Assembly: GCA_021613335.1 (NCBI GenBank)
Contig: JAJTWR010000120.1
Coordinates: forward strand, 1-64,000
DNA: 64,000 bases
Direction of reading: 5' to 3'
From: Whitmania pigra
Lineage: Eukaryota; Annelida; Clitellata; Hirudinida; Haemopidae
Shown: positions 34,224 through 47,451 of the stretch, piece by piece
How positions within the stretch are numbered: the first letter of the stretch is position 1
Layout: the number at the start of each line of letters is the position of its first letter
Notes under the pieces: generated by a model
The model's input: the letters and a program-made list of their open reading frames with translations, nothing else
Database searches by the model: none
What the model was told of the DNA's origin: nothing
Program-made: the position numbers and the translations under genes

Positions 34224-36546
34224 TGGTGTTAAACATGTTTGTCGAAAGCGAGGTCAAAATCCGCCGTCGGACAGCACTGGTCTAGGCCAATGGGGATTAT
34301 TCGCAAATATCGGTCATCTCATGATCAAATCTTGCTGATAAAATGAACTGTACGAACTGTTAATGTTTAAGTATTACGACAAGCTCCTTCCCGATGACTG
34401 AAGCACGAGAACTAATAATATTGTTACAATTTGCTGCCAAATAGGTAATTTACGCCTGATTTTTTGGTTATTCCAAATAATCCCCCCTTCAAGCTGACTG
34501 GTGAATGTGCGAGTCATTAAAGATTCCAAAATAAAATTGTTTTTATAGAATTAATTAATTTAACTAATTTTCAAATTACATCATCACTACTCGGGATAAA
34601 TAACACAAAACTAATTTGGCTTATTGACACCGATTATTAATAGAATTTCATCCATATCTTGCATCGCACAAATGTCGAACAAATGTCAACCTCCCCACAA
34701 CTCGTCATTATTTAAGTTGATATTTCATTCAAATTTTGTCAACAAATACGCAGGAAGAAGACGTTTCATTGTTTCGTCCGAATATCTCAGCACAGTTCCC
34801 ACATTCACAACACGTTCATCGCGAAATATTTTTTCTCGGAATGGATGCTACTAATCACCACATAACACTCGAGAAAAGAGTTAAAAGAGACGATTCGCTG
34901 CACAAACCTTGAAGTTTGTTGTCGTTAAAATGATTAACTGCAGTTTAAATGACTTATCATTTGTTTTGTCTTGATTCTTCAATGAAAAAATCATGTGGAT
35001 TCTCAATACATTGCCATCTGGCGAGTGAGGTATTTTGAATCATAAGTCTATTCTTTCCATAATTAATAAATGAAATATTAACAAAAATTAAAAAACAAGC
35101 ATTTTTAAACAATTTTTTCAAAAATATCATTTATTTAATGTAATTGTAAGTTACATTAGAACAAAATTTTTCACAACAATCAGACTAAATATCGTCGGGC
35201 TTTTCATCAGTAAGCTATACCTTATAGCAGTTCTTCGTGAAGTAAAATTCTATGAAATTTAAACAACTTAATTATCGCTTATTTAATTACTGATGTTTTC
35301 AGTGACTGTAATAATATCTATATATTAATTTCGGAAAGTCAACCCTTAGTTATTTAAACGTTCTTCAAATCACTATCATTTACTTCGGGTCAATTGAATT
35401 AAATATAAACTATCCAAAATAATTTCAATTACTTTGTCACGGAAAAGTGTACGTGCCGCAAATTACGCCAAATTCTGATGAGGAAATATCTTAGCGATCA
35501 TGGGAAGTTCATTATCTTCAATGCTGGTCAGAAATGTTTGCACATGTTTGATGGAAGTTAAGATAACAGAAAAAAGCGTTTTCCGAACTTGATTCACAAT
35601 TCGTGTAAAGACATTAAGTTTTTGCCAAACTTTAGATAAAAGATTTAATTATTCTTTAATAGCTACCGAGTCAGAAACTTTGAAAAAGAACATGTAAATG
35701 AACTAGGAATAACTGGACATGTTTGCATAAAGCTATTGTCGAATTCTAGCGGATTCCCAATTGCAAGAGCAAAATTAAAAAGTTTAAACAAGTATCTTAT
35801 CGCTAAACTGTCTCACAAAAGTCACTTCCAACCACTCTTAGGCGAGGAGTATCCTCGAATTATAAATTGGTCGTGGATGAATTAAGACTGAAGAATTAGT
35901 TAGAATTGGAATTAAAACTTTCAACATCCTTCGCATTACAATATTAGTAACTGAAATATAACGAGACAAACTAGCAGTTCGTTAATGATTCATATAGCAT
36001 TACAAATATCCAAATGTAATTGCATTTATTTAAGAGACATGAATTTAATGTGATAACATGCAAAGTGCTAGGTTTAAGTTTATAATGGTCCATGGAACAT
36101 CTGTTGAGTCATGGCTTGCCTGTGTGGAGCATTTCAAAAGAAGATAAACAAGCCATAAAGTAAGCGGTGAACTAAGATCCGGTAACTAAACATTCACTCC
36201 TTTGATGACAATTGGTCTTAATTGCTCTGCTTCATGGATTAATATCTTATTTCCTTAAATATTATCTAACCGTTCAATATAAGAGGCTGCAAATACCTCA
36301 TTAAATAAATTCTCAATTGTCATTTTGGAGAGTGATAAATATCTGTGACGTTAAATTCTTTGATAAATCATTTGCATTCTGATAACTTTGATGACATTTC
36401 CTTTTGTCATGAAAATACTCCTTCATCTTCGTGTCGTTAGATTAAAGTGATGAGTAATTTGCATGAAAATGAATTCATTTAAATTTGTACAGTTGACAAA
36501 CATGTTTACTTTCCTAGTCATTTATCTTGTCTATCCTAATCAGAAT
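34224..36546. other. Gene-free AT-rich DNA
   Basis: No exon, transposon end or RNA gene that I can support. Open frames are short and lack family motifs or splice context. Confidence 0.4.
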
Positions 36547-36548
36547 TA

Positions 36549-38012
36549 CAGTGCTAGAAAAAATGTTACGACAGTCCCCATTTTTTGTAATAACTTAAGT
36601 TTAAATTATCGAACGAAGCTCAAATTTAGAAGAACTGTATAATATCCTTAAAGAATATAATTCGTATATTTTTCTTCACTTTGATCAAGAATTAAGCGCA
36701 AATCCCACAAAAATCCATTTTTTTTGCATAGAAATATTGTTACAAGAGGTTACAAAAAAACTCATGAATTTCAGTATTTTATTTAAAACTAAATGAAATA
36801 ATGTTTCAATAGGATGTCATTCCTCCTTTCTTAGAAATGACATCTATGCACCTATTTTTCATGGAGAAAATCAGTGTTTTGATGACCTTTTCATCCAAAT
36901 TTCTCCAGGCGCTCCAAATCGCTTCTTTCAATTCATCTTTTATGTTATATTGATGTCCATTGCCATAAACTGATCTTGAAAGAAGGCCCCAGACATTTTC
37001 AATCGGATTCAAGTCAGGTGAACACGCAGGCCAGTCCATCACTTGCATGTTGGACTCCTGGAAAAATGCTCTGGTTGCCTTGGAAACATGAATAGGAGCA
37101 TTATCTTGCTGAAATTCATGTTGTTTTGCTTCAGCAAAAAGAAGGAGATGATCCTTGAGCATTTTGATGTACTTCTGAGAGTCCTGCCTCCCTTTCAAAA
37201 GCACCAGTTCCGTCCTCCCAAATGCCGAAATTCCTCCCCATACCATCACAGAGCCTCCTCCGTGTTTTTTGCTAAAAAAAAAATCTCTTTCTTTTCTAAG
37301 ATCATGCCAGTAGTATTTATAGCCATCTGGACCATCAAGGTTGAATTTTTTTTTATCTGTGAAAATTACGCGTTCCCATCTTTCGTTGTAGCTGACCATC
37401 TCTTTTGCCCAGAGGAGGCGTTTTTTCTTGTGATGGACTTTAAACGCTGGAGCTCGCTTTTGCATTTCGTATTTCACCTGTTCACTTGAATTAAGATAAT
37501 TGCAGACTGTCCTAACATGTACATCCAAGTCCAGCTTATCTTTTAGCTGTTTACACGAATATTCCCCTTGTGAAGCCTCCCTGATGAGACGTCTCTGAAT
37601 CTGATTCGAGAGTTTTTTCGGTCTTCTGCCCTTGTACTTCTTACCATATGAGTCTGGATCATCCAAAAAACATTTGGTGACAGCTCTTGATGAAATGAGT
37701 GTAAAAGGAAGTTTTGAATTTCACACTCCTTTATATAGCCATCTTAATGACAATTTAATGTTTGATCTTTCCAATAAGCCCTTGAAATTGATGAAATGAG
37801 CCCAAAACGGAAACTGTCGTAATAATATTTCCAGGCCAAAAATGGTTCATTTGCATAATTTACGGGAACCATTAACCCACATGAAAGGAAATTTTGCACG
37901 ATGTTTACAAATGGTGTTTTATATAATTGCTGAAAATTTCAGCAAGATATGTTAATTTGTAAGGAAATTATCCATAAAAAGTGGGTATGTCGTAACAATA
38001 TTTCTAGCACTG
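36549..38012 (-). mobile_element. Tc1-like DNA transposon with IR/DR ends, 1464 bp
   Basis: Terminal repeats CAGTGCTAGAAA-AAATGTTACGAC (left) and CAGTGCTAGAAA-TATTGTTACGAC (right, reverse complement) differ at 2 of 24 positions and are flanked by TA on both sides (36547-36548, 38013-38014). Inner copies of the motif lie at 36731-36746 (GAAATATTGTTACAAG) and 37816-37831 (reverse complement GAAATATTATTACGAC). This double arrangement is the IR/DR structure of Tc1/Sleeping Beauty-like elements. A single transposase frame lies inside. Confidence 0.92.
36806..37666 (-). pseudogene. Tc1-type DD34E transposase, N-terminus defective
   Basis: Cut-and-paste transposase. The frame gives about 286 residues with the second helix-turn-helix (RRPKKLSNQIQRRLIREASQ), the first Asp in VIFTDKKKFNLDGPDG, GGGSVMVWGGIS, the second Asp in QQDNAPIHVSKA and the Glu in DLNPIENVWG. 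The spacing between the last two is 34 residues, so the catalytic triad is complete. The normal length is about 340. The frame has no ATG: the codon at its start is TTG. The nearest upstream ATG (37673-37671) is one base out of frame across a run of six T. In-frame sequence above (ISSRAVTKCFLDDP) looks like the end of the first helix-turn-helix but stops at a TGA at 37723-37721. So the DNA-binding head appears lost or frameshifted. Confidence 0.85.
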
Positions 38013-38574
38013 TATTTCTTCCAGTTGTCAAACATTTAACGTACTAAGTAGTTAAAACTGTTACACGTAATGGTGCCCATGATACGATGGGAGGAAGCAG
38101 AAAGCATTCTTAACGTTTGTTGAGAAGTGTGAAAAAATCAAGATTGAAACATTTATAAGCAACGGATTCTAAAAGGAAGTTGAAAATTTAACTAAATCTA
38201 AGTTGTCAGATTTTGAGTCTCATATTTCATTCCTCCTATTTCTAATCTAAAATTAATTAGTTAATTGATTCATTTTAGTGAAATATTTAAATATTACTTG
38301 GAAATTTTGTTTTGTGCCGCAACAACCAAATGATGACATCATTCATTCGTTATGTGAATAACCAGCACATCATTAACTTATTTATCTGTTATCAATGCTC
38401 TCAACGTTGTAAACATTGAAAAAATATTTTTAAAAATAACATCGTACCTGGTTTTGTTGTTTATTTTGCCATGAAAATAAGGTTTTCTGAACGTTTGACA
38501 ACGTTAAATCATGAAATTATTAAAATTTAAATATATTGTTATATTGTTTAAATAATTAGATAACAGCATTTAAT

Positions 38575-38779
38575 GGCACCCCGTCATAATAGCCCGGCGA
38601 CAAAATAGCCCCGTCAAAATAGCACCATCAAAACATAAAACTCATTTCATTTAATCAAATTTGAAATAAGTTACAGGTTAATGTCTTCAACTCATATAAA
38701 TATTTTTTTTTATAAAGATACATTGATGGGGATGTTTTGACGGGGCTATTTTGTCGCTGGGCTATTTTGACGGGTCACC
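38575..38779. mobile_element. Palindromic MITE with 9 bp target-site duplication
   Basis: The first and last roughly 45 bases are inverted copies, e.g. GCGACAAAATAGCCCCGTCA on the left is matched exactly by the reverse complement on the right. The arms carry internal repeats of CCGTCA.AATAGCCC. The flanks GCATTTAAT (38566-38574) and GCATTTGAT (38780-38788) are a 9 bp target-site duplication with one mismatch. There is no coding capacity. The 9 bp duplication suggests a Mutator-like helper. Confidence 0.8.
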
Positions 38780-38788
38780 GCATTTGAT

Positions 38789-41240
38789 ACGACATTATGT
38801 AGTTATGTTAATTGTATTTAACATAGTTGGTCCATATATTTACATGAATGATTTATAAACTTCCCGAGAACTAACTTGGTTATGGAATAAAAAATTAACA
38901 AGTTGTCAGACATAATTGTAAGGTTAAAGCAATCAATGAGGGTTGTTAACAATTGATGTGCCTTTGATTGACTCAACAAGAAAAGTCAACAGCATGTGAC
39001 AAGAGGTCAAAAGCACTTAAAGTTGTAATATCTGAGGACAAGTCCAAATCATCCTAGTCATACAACGGACTTTAATCAAATAAATACTTTTATGAGAATC
39101 AAAATGGCTCAAATGTGGAACAGCCACATCAGAGTTTACTAATGCAAGCCTAATATCATATTATCATATTAGTAATATGACACATTGACCCTTCACATGT
39201 TATATTTTCTTCTAAAAAGTTTTAAGGCTCTAATCCTTCATACTGGCACACCTTAAGATTAATATATTAACGCAATTTTTATTTCTTTAAACTTTCCTGT
39301 GATTGAGTCCAGTTTTATTTTTCTAAACATTTACCACATAGATTTAAGTCAATTTTTATAAACACATGAGATTAGTTTCAAGCAAAATTTGTTAATTATA
39401 TACACCTTTACAAATTTCATTAATCATCAATACCTTTACGGGTTAATAATAATAACGAGTAATAATTGTTAATATTAATTACATTTTATGAACTCACGAA
39501 GTTTATCTGGTTATTTATAAGACCTTTGTAAACAAGATTGTTGAATTCAAAATATTTAAAAATATAACGAGATTGTGTAACAATTAATAGACATATCGTC
39601 TTTTCTTCAAGTGTATGTATGCTTCTACAGTGGACTTTTGAAATACGATATTTAAGACATTAATACCTCAAATTAGCTTAAATTAAATAATTTTTTAGTC
39701 ACAAGTTTCGGGTTTTTAAAACTGACATCTTCATGACAAAGTAATTTAAAAGCCATTCAACAAATTACAAGAATTACATATTAACATTCTTCTCTTAGGA
39801 ATGTACGATATGTTTTTATTACTTCCATATTCGTTTAAATATCCGATTAAATTTATGTTAAAATTGAAGTTATTGGGAATATAATTGAAAAACATACTAA
39901 AATGTTATGCTATAAAAGCATTTGAGAATATGTCGATATTCATTTGCGGTAAAATAAACATTGTTATTATAAATAAGCTGCATTTCTTAAGAAGTTAACT
40001 ATTAGTTAGATCACATTTGATTGCTGGTCTTTTTTACAAATTACCTTTTTGTTACCAATTAATTTTATTTTATTTTAAACAGTTGAATTTCAAACAATTT
40101 CAACCACATGAGGTTCCCCTTCAATTTTTCTTGTGCATTTAACCAATTCTCAAGTGTTTAATAAGTGAGGACACGAGGGCATTTCAATGAATGCAAAAGA
40201 AACCCTCATGTTTACATGCATAATTAATTAAATTTTACATATTAGTTTCTGCTACGAAACTGTTCAGGAAGCTGTGTTAACATTCCCATGGTAGCTGCTT
40301 GAAATGTGTCATGATTTTAAACTCTTGATAAGCGGTAATCTCATTGGTTCGTCATGATACTGAAAATAGAATCCTTTGTACCCAATAGAACTTAGGTCCC
40401 TTTGCTGACGCGCCGATTTCCTACAAGTGATTTCAAATTTAGGCTATCTCGAGGTAGCTTTGGTGGAATGCGTTCGATACGAACCGAAGTACTGTGACCA
40501 AGGTGCAACGGATGTTGGTTGATCCAAGTTGAAACATCCGGAGACGTGATATTCAACAGGTTTAATAGGAATTCATTCTTCATTTGAACAATCCAGAGAA
40601 TTAATGCATAATTCACCAATCTGAATATTCAAAGTCGAAAACAATTCCTTTTTGGTTAGTGACCAATTGAGAACTGAATATCATGTCATCTTAAGTTGAG
40701 TGAAAATAGTTACATTTTATCCTTTGATGTCCTAACTGCATGTTTATAGAAGCAGCACTCATTTAAATGCAACTGTGGACGCGAGAGATTCCAAAACCCA
40801 GTAATGGAAATTGTTTAATTTTGCTGAGCAAAATAATTTCGAAAGTTGATGCATGGAATTTACCGAAAATAGAAATAAATGTTTTACTTTTGAAAACAAT
40901 TTGAGCCTAAATTTCAATCGTTTGCCGATTCACGAGTGTCAGTGTGAGATTCTCTGTGGTCCATTTGTTCATCTCATGAATATGCAGGAGTACGTGCACA
41001 CAAGTTATTGGCTCGCTCAACTTGCAGAACATTCTCTGCTTTGTGAAGTCCGTTTCGAGAAGGTTCTCTCGAGCAGAAGCTGAATGGAAGAGAAATTATC
41101 GACCCTGCCCTCAAGCACAAATCCATTGAATGCCAAACAACTTCAGCAAACAAAGTGCTTAGAGATTTGAAGCGATATCCTGTAGCCAAGTTGATATTCT
41201 GTCACAATAGTGTCTCAATCAACGTGATAAATAATATCAA
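38789..41240. other. Gene-free DNA
   Basis: Mostly very AT-rich to 40.3 kb, then moderately richer in G+C. No exon or transposon motif that I can support. Confidence 0.4.
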
Positions 41241-41310
41241 TTGTGTGTGTATTTATTAACGTCCATTTCGTAACTAGATGATTAGGTTGGACAACTCCGA
41301 ACAAAATAAT
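41241..41310 (+). repeat. Short dispersed repeat shared with 17208-17272
   Basis: The stretch ttgtgtgtgtatttattaac, then gtccatttcgtaacta, matches 17208-17272. No coding potential. Confidence 0.4.
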
Positions 41311-41499
41311 ATCAATGATTTGTTAAGGCTTTGGGGTTAGGTTATCATTGTTTGTGAGTATTTTACGTACTGCATTCTAAAAATCAATGATATCAACACT
41401 TAGCCCATACAAGTTGTCACTTTTACCACCAATAAAACCACGATTACCAACTCGGAAATTTGGAGATTCGCGCCGAAAACAGATGAAAATAGATTCCAC

Positions 41500-42330
41500 T
41501 GTTTACGGGGTGCGTTTCCTGTGGATTTGGACGGCAGTGTGCGCGTTGCGTACGTCAATCTTGTAGATGAAGCCGAGGCGTGTACAAAGGATAGAGCGTG
41601 CAACGTGTGTGTGCACACTAGCTGTATGCACGGTAGGGTGACGTGTGCTTTAGAGCCTGCTGTACAAGAGATTTGTTCGCTTGTGCGACTGGTTCGAGAG
41701 GAATTGAACTACGCAGACATCGCGACTGATGGAAATTTGCTGCCAGCGTTCAGCTTTAATAATCGCCGTGTGAGCATAATTATCTCAGAACCACGTATAA
41801 CTTCCCAATGGAGCCGATGCAGGATTTCGCTTTAGAAACTCAAGAATCATCTACGATCATACATTGTTAGTATGGTAAAGATGATGATAGCAGTTATTAC
41901 GTTGATAGTATGAAATTGTCAGCTACACTCACTTTTTCTTTCTTAAACTATTTCTCATCCTCTTTAACATTCCTTCTGAACATTCGCGTCCCAGTGTACC
42001 TTGGGCCCTAATCAAGGCCGTTGAATTAACGAGACCGAATAAAACGGTCGACCAATCGAAAATCGTTTCTGGAGCACGTGACCGATAAAACTGCAAGGGA
42101 TTGGCTGGCTCGTCTCGAGCCTACTGGTGAATGGAATGCTGACCATAGTTGAACAAGTTCAGCACATAATTTCGCCTCTGTAGTTCATGTAGGTAGTGGG
42201 AGCATGCGCCTGCATTTTTTGGGGTTGTTCGATTTATAAACTAAGGCGAGTCTGCATTCGACTCGACGTCGTTGAAAGGAGTGGAGGAAGCTCTTCCAAC
42301 GAACTCTCAGCTACGTCAGGTTTAAAATAT
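41500..42330. promoter_or_regulatory. G+C- and CpG-richer patch with a TATA box, possible promoter
   Basis: This patch has clearly more G+C and CpG than its surroundings. TTTATAAA at 42233-42240 is followed about 25-30 bases later by a possible start region, and a CAG|GTTTAA donor lies at 42317-42322. It could be the promoter and first non-coding exon of the chloride-channel gene, whose first recognised exon lies at 47.4 or 48.6 kb. This is inference only. The 104-codon open frame at 41521-41835 has no recognisable motif. Confidence 0.3.
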
Positions 42331-44076
42331 CAGCGGTTAATCATTTCTTGGATCCCCGGCCTTTCTAGATTTTAGTGGAAATCGTCAATTCTTGCTGGGA
42401 ACATTTCTTAAGAAAGCATTTAAAAGCTTCTGCGTTACAGAATCCATTTATAATATAACCAAAACTATTTGTGAAGGGTTCAATCATTTATTAATAGAAT
42501 CGACAAAAGGGGGAAAACCTTGCGGTGAGTTTTTCTAGAATGTTTTTGGAGATCTGTCTGCAAATATCCCACTGGAATTGCCTTGGGAATGAGAGTCCGG
42601 TTATGACGTATCCGAATAATCGTCACCGGGTTTTCATTCACATTGCATTCTGGTTTTTTCCGAACTGGCTTCAAGGTTAAATGAAGCCAAAAAGAACGCC
42701 AATGATATCTCAGTTTCTGACATCCTTCGGTCATTGTTCGGTAAAGAACGGCAATCGTTCAAGTGGATAGATTATTTGATAAAATTTGTTGCTATGAATG
42801 CTTTATAAATATTTCAATTTAAGGAAAACGTTGCCTTTGTAATTAAATACCTTACAATGCTTAATGTGTTTTTGAAAAAATCTAATTTGAGCACTGCTTA
42901 GTTACTAACGACGGCACAAAGTTATGTTTTTTCTGACCGTCAGAATTCTTTAGAGTTAAACTCGATTTTCCTGAAGAACGAGGTAATTGGTCTTGTAAAC
43001 ACATTGACGATAACTTACATGAGAATGTATACTTTAGACTGATAACATCAAACAATCACAATGAAACGAAATAAGTAACTGAGTAGATGCAGTGATTTGA
43101 AGCAATATTAAGTTACACGAACATTCCTGCCGAACCCAAGCATTAAAAACAGTAAAAGAAATCATTAATTGATGAATCATTGTTTTTAATCTCTTGCAAA
43201 TTAACTAAGATATACCCAGAACATCCAGCCAATCAAAGTGGACAAGAAGCAACTTAATTCAAGTCTGGGGACTTCTGTTTTGTTACCGAGTAAAATTAAT
43301 TTACACTTAAAATAATGAATTTTACTATAAACAAAATTTAGATTTATCTAAGAAAATAGTTAAAAAATAGATAAACTGAAGCTTAGTGAAACACGAAGAT
43401 GTGAGATATTATCGCCATCTACATATTTATGAGCAAACTATTCCAATAAAGCAAATCAATCGGAAGATATCATGTGTTAGTATTCAAACGAAATGGCTTT
43501 AAATCAATAATTTCTAAGTTTAATTTACGTATGGATTATTTGCAAAACAAATGTAAAGCCTATGTATCCTTAAGTAATAATTAGTGGCTAATGATTTCAC
43601 GTTATCCTAAAACCGTTTATGTAGCCTATTTCCTTCGAAGAAGCAATACATGTTTCCTAGTTTCAATGGTGAATGATAATGGAGTACTTACAAAGCGATG
43701 AAAGAAAATATCAAACCTAATTTAATTTATTATATGTTTAAGGCGTCTGTTGATGTTGAAATTATGTCAGCTTAGTGCAAATGCTCGGGCTATGTTCAAA
43801 ATAACAAGAACTACTTGAGAATTCACTTAACTTGAATAAATAATATCCTAGGATTTCATTCACTGGTAATAATTAAAACAATGTCTTGAAGTATATTCCC
43901 AAGAACGATTATAAAATACTTTTACTAAGTAGCAGAACACTCAAGATCGAGAGGCCGCCGGCTCAACTGTGGCTGCCCCCTGCCGGATATGTTTTTGTAA
44001 GACATGCCTTCACGAAGGAGGGTTCTGCGACAAGATGATTCGTGGAAGAGACTGCTGATAGTGATGGAAGAGATGT
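42331..44076. other. Gene-free AT-rich DNA
   Basis: I see no exon, RNA gene or transposon motif here. Confidence 0.4.
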
Positions 44077-44089
44077 TCTTCAATGAAAA

Positions 44090-45215
44090 TTTATTTATTT
44101 ATTTGATTATAAGTTGCATAAGTAAGATGATTTGGACTTTAGTTAGTGTTGTGAAATCATTATTAAGGGTAAGTAATTATAAGTATTAGAATAATGAATA
44201 ATCCTAGTATAATTGATTAGAAAAAGGCTTAGAGTAAGCCTCCCCAGTTTTTGCAAATCCACCAGTAGATGATGTCCACAATTGTTGGATTGCTAAGCAA
44301 GGAACTAATATCGAATTGATTCGTGTTGATTGTGATTTCTCTCCTCAGGGCAGACTGGCGGGGACAATCCACGAGGAAATGCCTGAGGGCATGTCTGGCA
44401 CTTCCTGTGAGGTTAAAGTTTCAAGAGAAACAAAAATTGGTTCAGAGCACACTTTCCAACTTGGAGTCTGGAGATGAGAACCTCGTCCTTCTCATAGCCA
44501 GAGATTCCAACTCAGGCGGAGACTCAGACGAGAGTGATCTTTTTGCCGCTTCCCTGGATTTCTGAATTTAAAAACTATACATTTTTAATATCAGGAGCAT
44601 AATTGTCTAGGGCACTAAGCAATTCACTCAGAACGATTATGTCGAAGAACTCCTGATATGAGTTCTTGACATGCATTAAACAGTCCTCAATGACTGCTAG
44701 TTCGATGGAATTTATGCAGCTGTGATTCGACGTTCTGAGGCTGATGTTCACATTCTTCTTTGGGAAGCAGAGGCGGCGGCCCTGGAGTTTCTCTACTTTC
44801 TCTCTTGCCACCAACATCCGCAAAGGGTTGTCGGCTTCGAAGGAGAGATTCGAGGTGTCGATCGCTGGTTTTCTCAATCTCAAGGAGGACAACTGCGAGT
44901 TTCCTCTTTGATGTCTTCCAGGAGGTCTGCTGGAAGTAGGGACTTGACTTTCTTGTGCGGGGGCATCTTTGCCTTATTTTACAATGGAGCTTCGTTTCAG
45001 CCTGGGACCTTTTGTCTGAAATAAAGTATTTATTTTTAACAGTTTCATTGTTTGTGGCAAACGACATGAGGGCATGGTGTGCCATGAGCTTCTTACGACG
45101 AAGGTCGAGGGGAAGCTCACCGCACTCCACCAGCAGAGACGAGGCACTTGTACCCTTCATGACACTACAACAGATATTCAGTGCCTGGTACTGAAGACTG
45201 TCGTAAATGTCTCTG
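44090..45215 (-). mobile_element. Second, shorter and decayed copy of the I-clade LINE
   Basis: The flanks TCTTCAATGAAAA at 44077-44089 and 45216-45228 form a perfect 13 bp target-site duplication. The inside matches the 3' half of the LINE at 19921-22458, including the (TTTA)n tail and the shared segment ggactttagttagtgtt. The minus frames 45160-44687 and 44892-44575 keep KGTSASSLLVECGELPLDLR, SLRLRKPAIDTSNLSFEADN and parts of RNase H, but deletions and frameshifts are frequent and the 5' end stops just upstream of the KGTSASS block. It is dead. Confidence 0.85.
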
Positions 45216-45228
45216 TCTTCAATGAAAA

Positions 45229-47407
45229 CGAGCGGCCTTTTAAGAGCGACAATGAAGCACAGAAAGGGGAATGCAGAAACTCAAAAATGTTTTTGTAAAA
45301 TATACTTATTTTTTTAAAAGCTACATATTTGAAACTTTAATGTTATTGTTTAAATAGTTTTTAAAAAAAGTCTTAGAAAAAATTATCTTTAATTTTGTAT
45401 ACTCTGGTGAAGATAACGTAAAATACATTATTGTTATATTTTAATCACTTGAAAAATTGTAAATTATTTCATCATCGAGGTAAGAAACTAAAGACTATTC
45501 TTAATTAAACTAAAAACGAATAAGAATTTCCATATTAAAACCGGTGCGAACATTAAAACTTACAAACGTAACAGTAATGTTATCATTAAATAAAGCCAAC
45601 TAATACAAACTCATAAATACGATAAAATTTGTCTCATTGACACTTTCTTTTCTGTGATGCCGAAAACTTCATTTTTTCTTTACAGACACAAACATCATTC
45701 ATTTCCTTAAATTCTGATCCAAAATGATCCATAATTGCATCCTTATTTCTTAATTAATAAAAAAATTACAAATTAACCCTTTGACAAACAATTGTATTGT
45801 TGGCAAGTCAGAATAAATTATTTATTTTTTTATTCCATTTCAAATGATTTCAATGCTTGACAAATGCTTGTTTCGAAATGACATGTGTATAAAGGCATTT
45901 GAATAGTATCAATATAAAGTTGGGTTATTCGGATAAACGGAACATTCCAACTGCATATAACTAAAAACATTAAATTATTTTAAAGCGTTCGGATTCACAT
46001 ATTTTACTCCTTCAAATTCTTAAACTCTTTATTTCGTTCATACTTCAAAATCTTTATTTAGACGTAGACAGTCATATTAAAGAGAAGTGAAGATGGGCCA
46101 ATGCTAAATATTTCCCAGGAAAATTTCAAAAATTATTATGAAAGTTGGCACATTACATGAAAAACATTTGGTAGCGGAAGTTGATGAAGTAATTGCAACT
46201 GTTTCTTTCAGCAAACAACTCATATTTCAATTGATCCAGGAATTCAATGCAGTGTTTTTACTATAGATCATTTTCTTCCCTGCCTCGCTGAGAACTTCTA
46301 AATATTTATTTTCTGCCCGCAAAAACTTCCCACTCAGCTTTCCAAGACTACAGATGCCTTTCCAGCCTATATATATAGAAAGCAGTGCTCCAAAGAAACC
46401 CATTTATTCCAAGCATCACATCCACAATGGATTATTATTCAAAGGAAGCAAGACGTCTGTTGAGATGACATGCCTCAAAAGTAGCACCTTCAGCTTGTGG
46501 AAAATGTTTCTATAGAAATTACGTGCTCGCAACTCGGTTTGAGAAACAGCCTCCCTAAATTCATTACTTCACTTTGAAAGAACTTGTTGAAAAATACTCA
46601 TGAATTTCTCAGAGTTACTCCTGATTGTTCATTTCATCTTCTGTTTGCCTCCATTTTGCTCGGGAGAAAGGTGAAACATCTTTTTAAAATAAGTTGAACG
46701 TGATGTAAAAATTAAAGATTTACGTAATTACCTGCCGTTATGTGATTCAACCCCACTGTTGTTTCGATTAAATGTACGAAGCAGTGCTAAAATTATAACC
46801 GTGTTAAAATTATTTTTTTTTAAGTTACCGCTCAAAAGTATCGAAGTTCAAATTTCTAAAATGAATTGAAATTTCTTTAAAAATCCGAATCTTTTAAACA
46901 TTGAAAATTTGAAATTTTTATCATTTTTAAAGAGAAAAACTTGGTTTTTTATTATGAAATGCGCATTGAATTATCGCTTTATTGTTGAAGGCTGCTATCT
47001 AGATCAGTTTCTTAGAACATTTACTTCTGTAAAGTCTTAACGTTACTCAAAAAGAACACTTCAGGAAAATAATGAAATTCGTTTAATTTCCAATTACGTC
47101 ACCAAACGATCCTAATTGACCTTAACCATCTTTAACTGTTACCTTAAGTGCTCTTAATTAATTTTTATGGTCTGCCTGATTGACGAATATTGCAAACATC
47201 TGGAAAACAAGCATGGCAAACACCTCGCTTGGGTTGAAGTAGGAACAGCATTTTCAAGAAAACGCAAATAACACTTCCACGTCTGAACTTGCTTATTAGT
47301 AATAATCTCATTTTTATGATTATTATGATTGCTAAGCATTATTGATATTATTTATAAATTTATTATTAATTATTACCAATTCATTATCTATTTTAATCAC
47401 GAAAAGC
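45229..47407. other. Gene-free AT-rich DNA
   Basis: No supported gene. A segment at 46370-46580 is slightly richer in G+C but shows no motif. Confidence 0.4.
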
Positions 47408-47414
47408 TCACCAG

Positions 47415-47451
47415 AACGAAAGCCAAAGGGTAGCAAACGAGGTGATATGAG
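47415..47451 (+). CDS. Candidate upstream exon of the chloride-channel gene
   Basis: A strong donor (GAG|GTAAGA at 47452) ends a frame reading ERKPKGSKRGDM in phase 2, which fits the one-base start of the exon at 48590 and gives DM-SPTEIM at the join. Vertebrate glycine receptor alpha subunits have a comparable MSPSDFL segment. The exon start is uncertain (an acceptor after CCAG at 47414, or after AAAAG at 47406). No signal peptide was found. Confidence 0.35.

Noticed and set aside
37043..37489. 148-codon plus-strand frame inside the Tc1 element
   Set aside because: Shadow of the transposase on the other strand.
41521..41835. 104-codon open frame in the G+C-rich patch as a gene
   Set aside because: No recognisable domain and no supporting splice context. 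Open frames are expected by chance where stop codons are scarcer.
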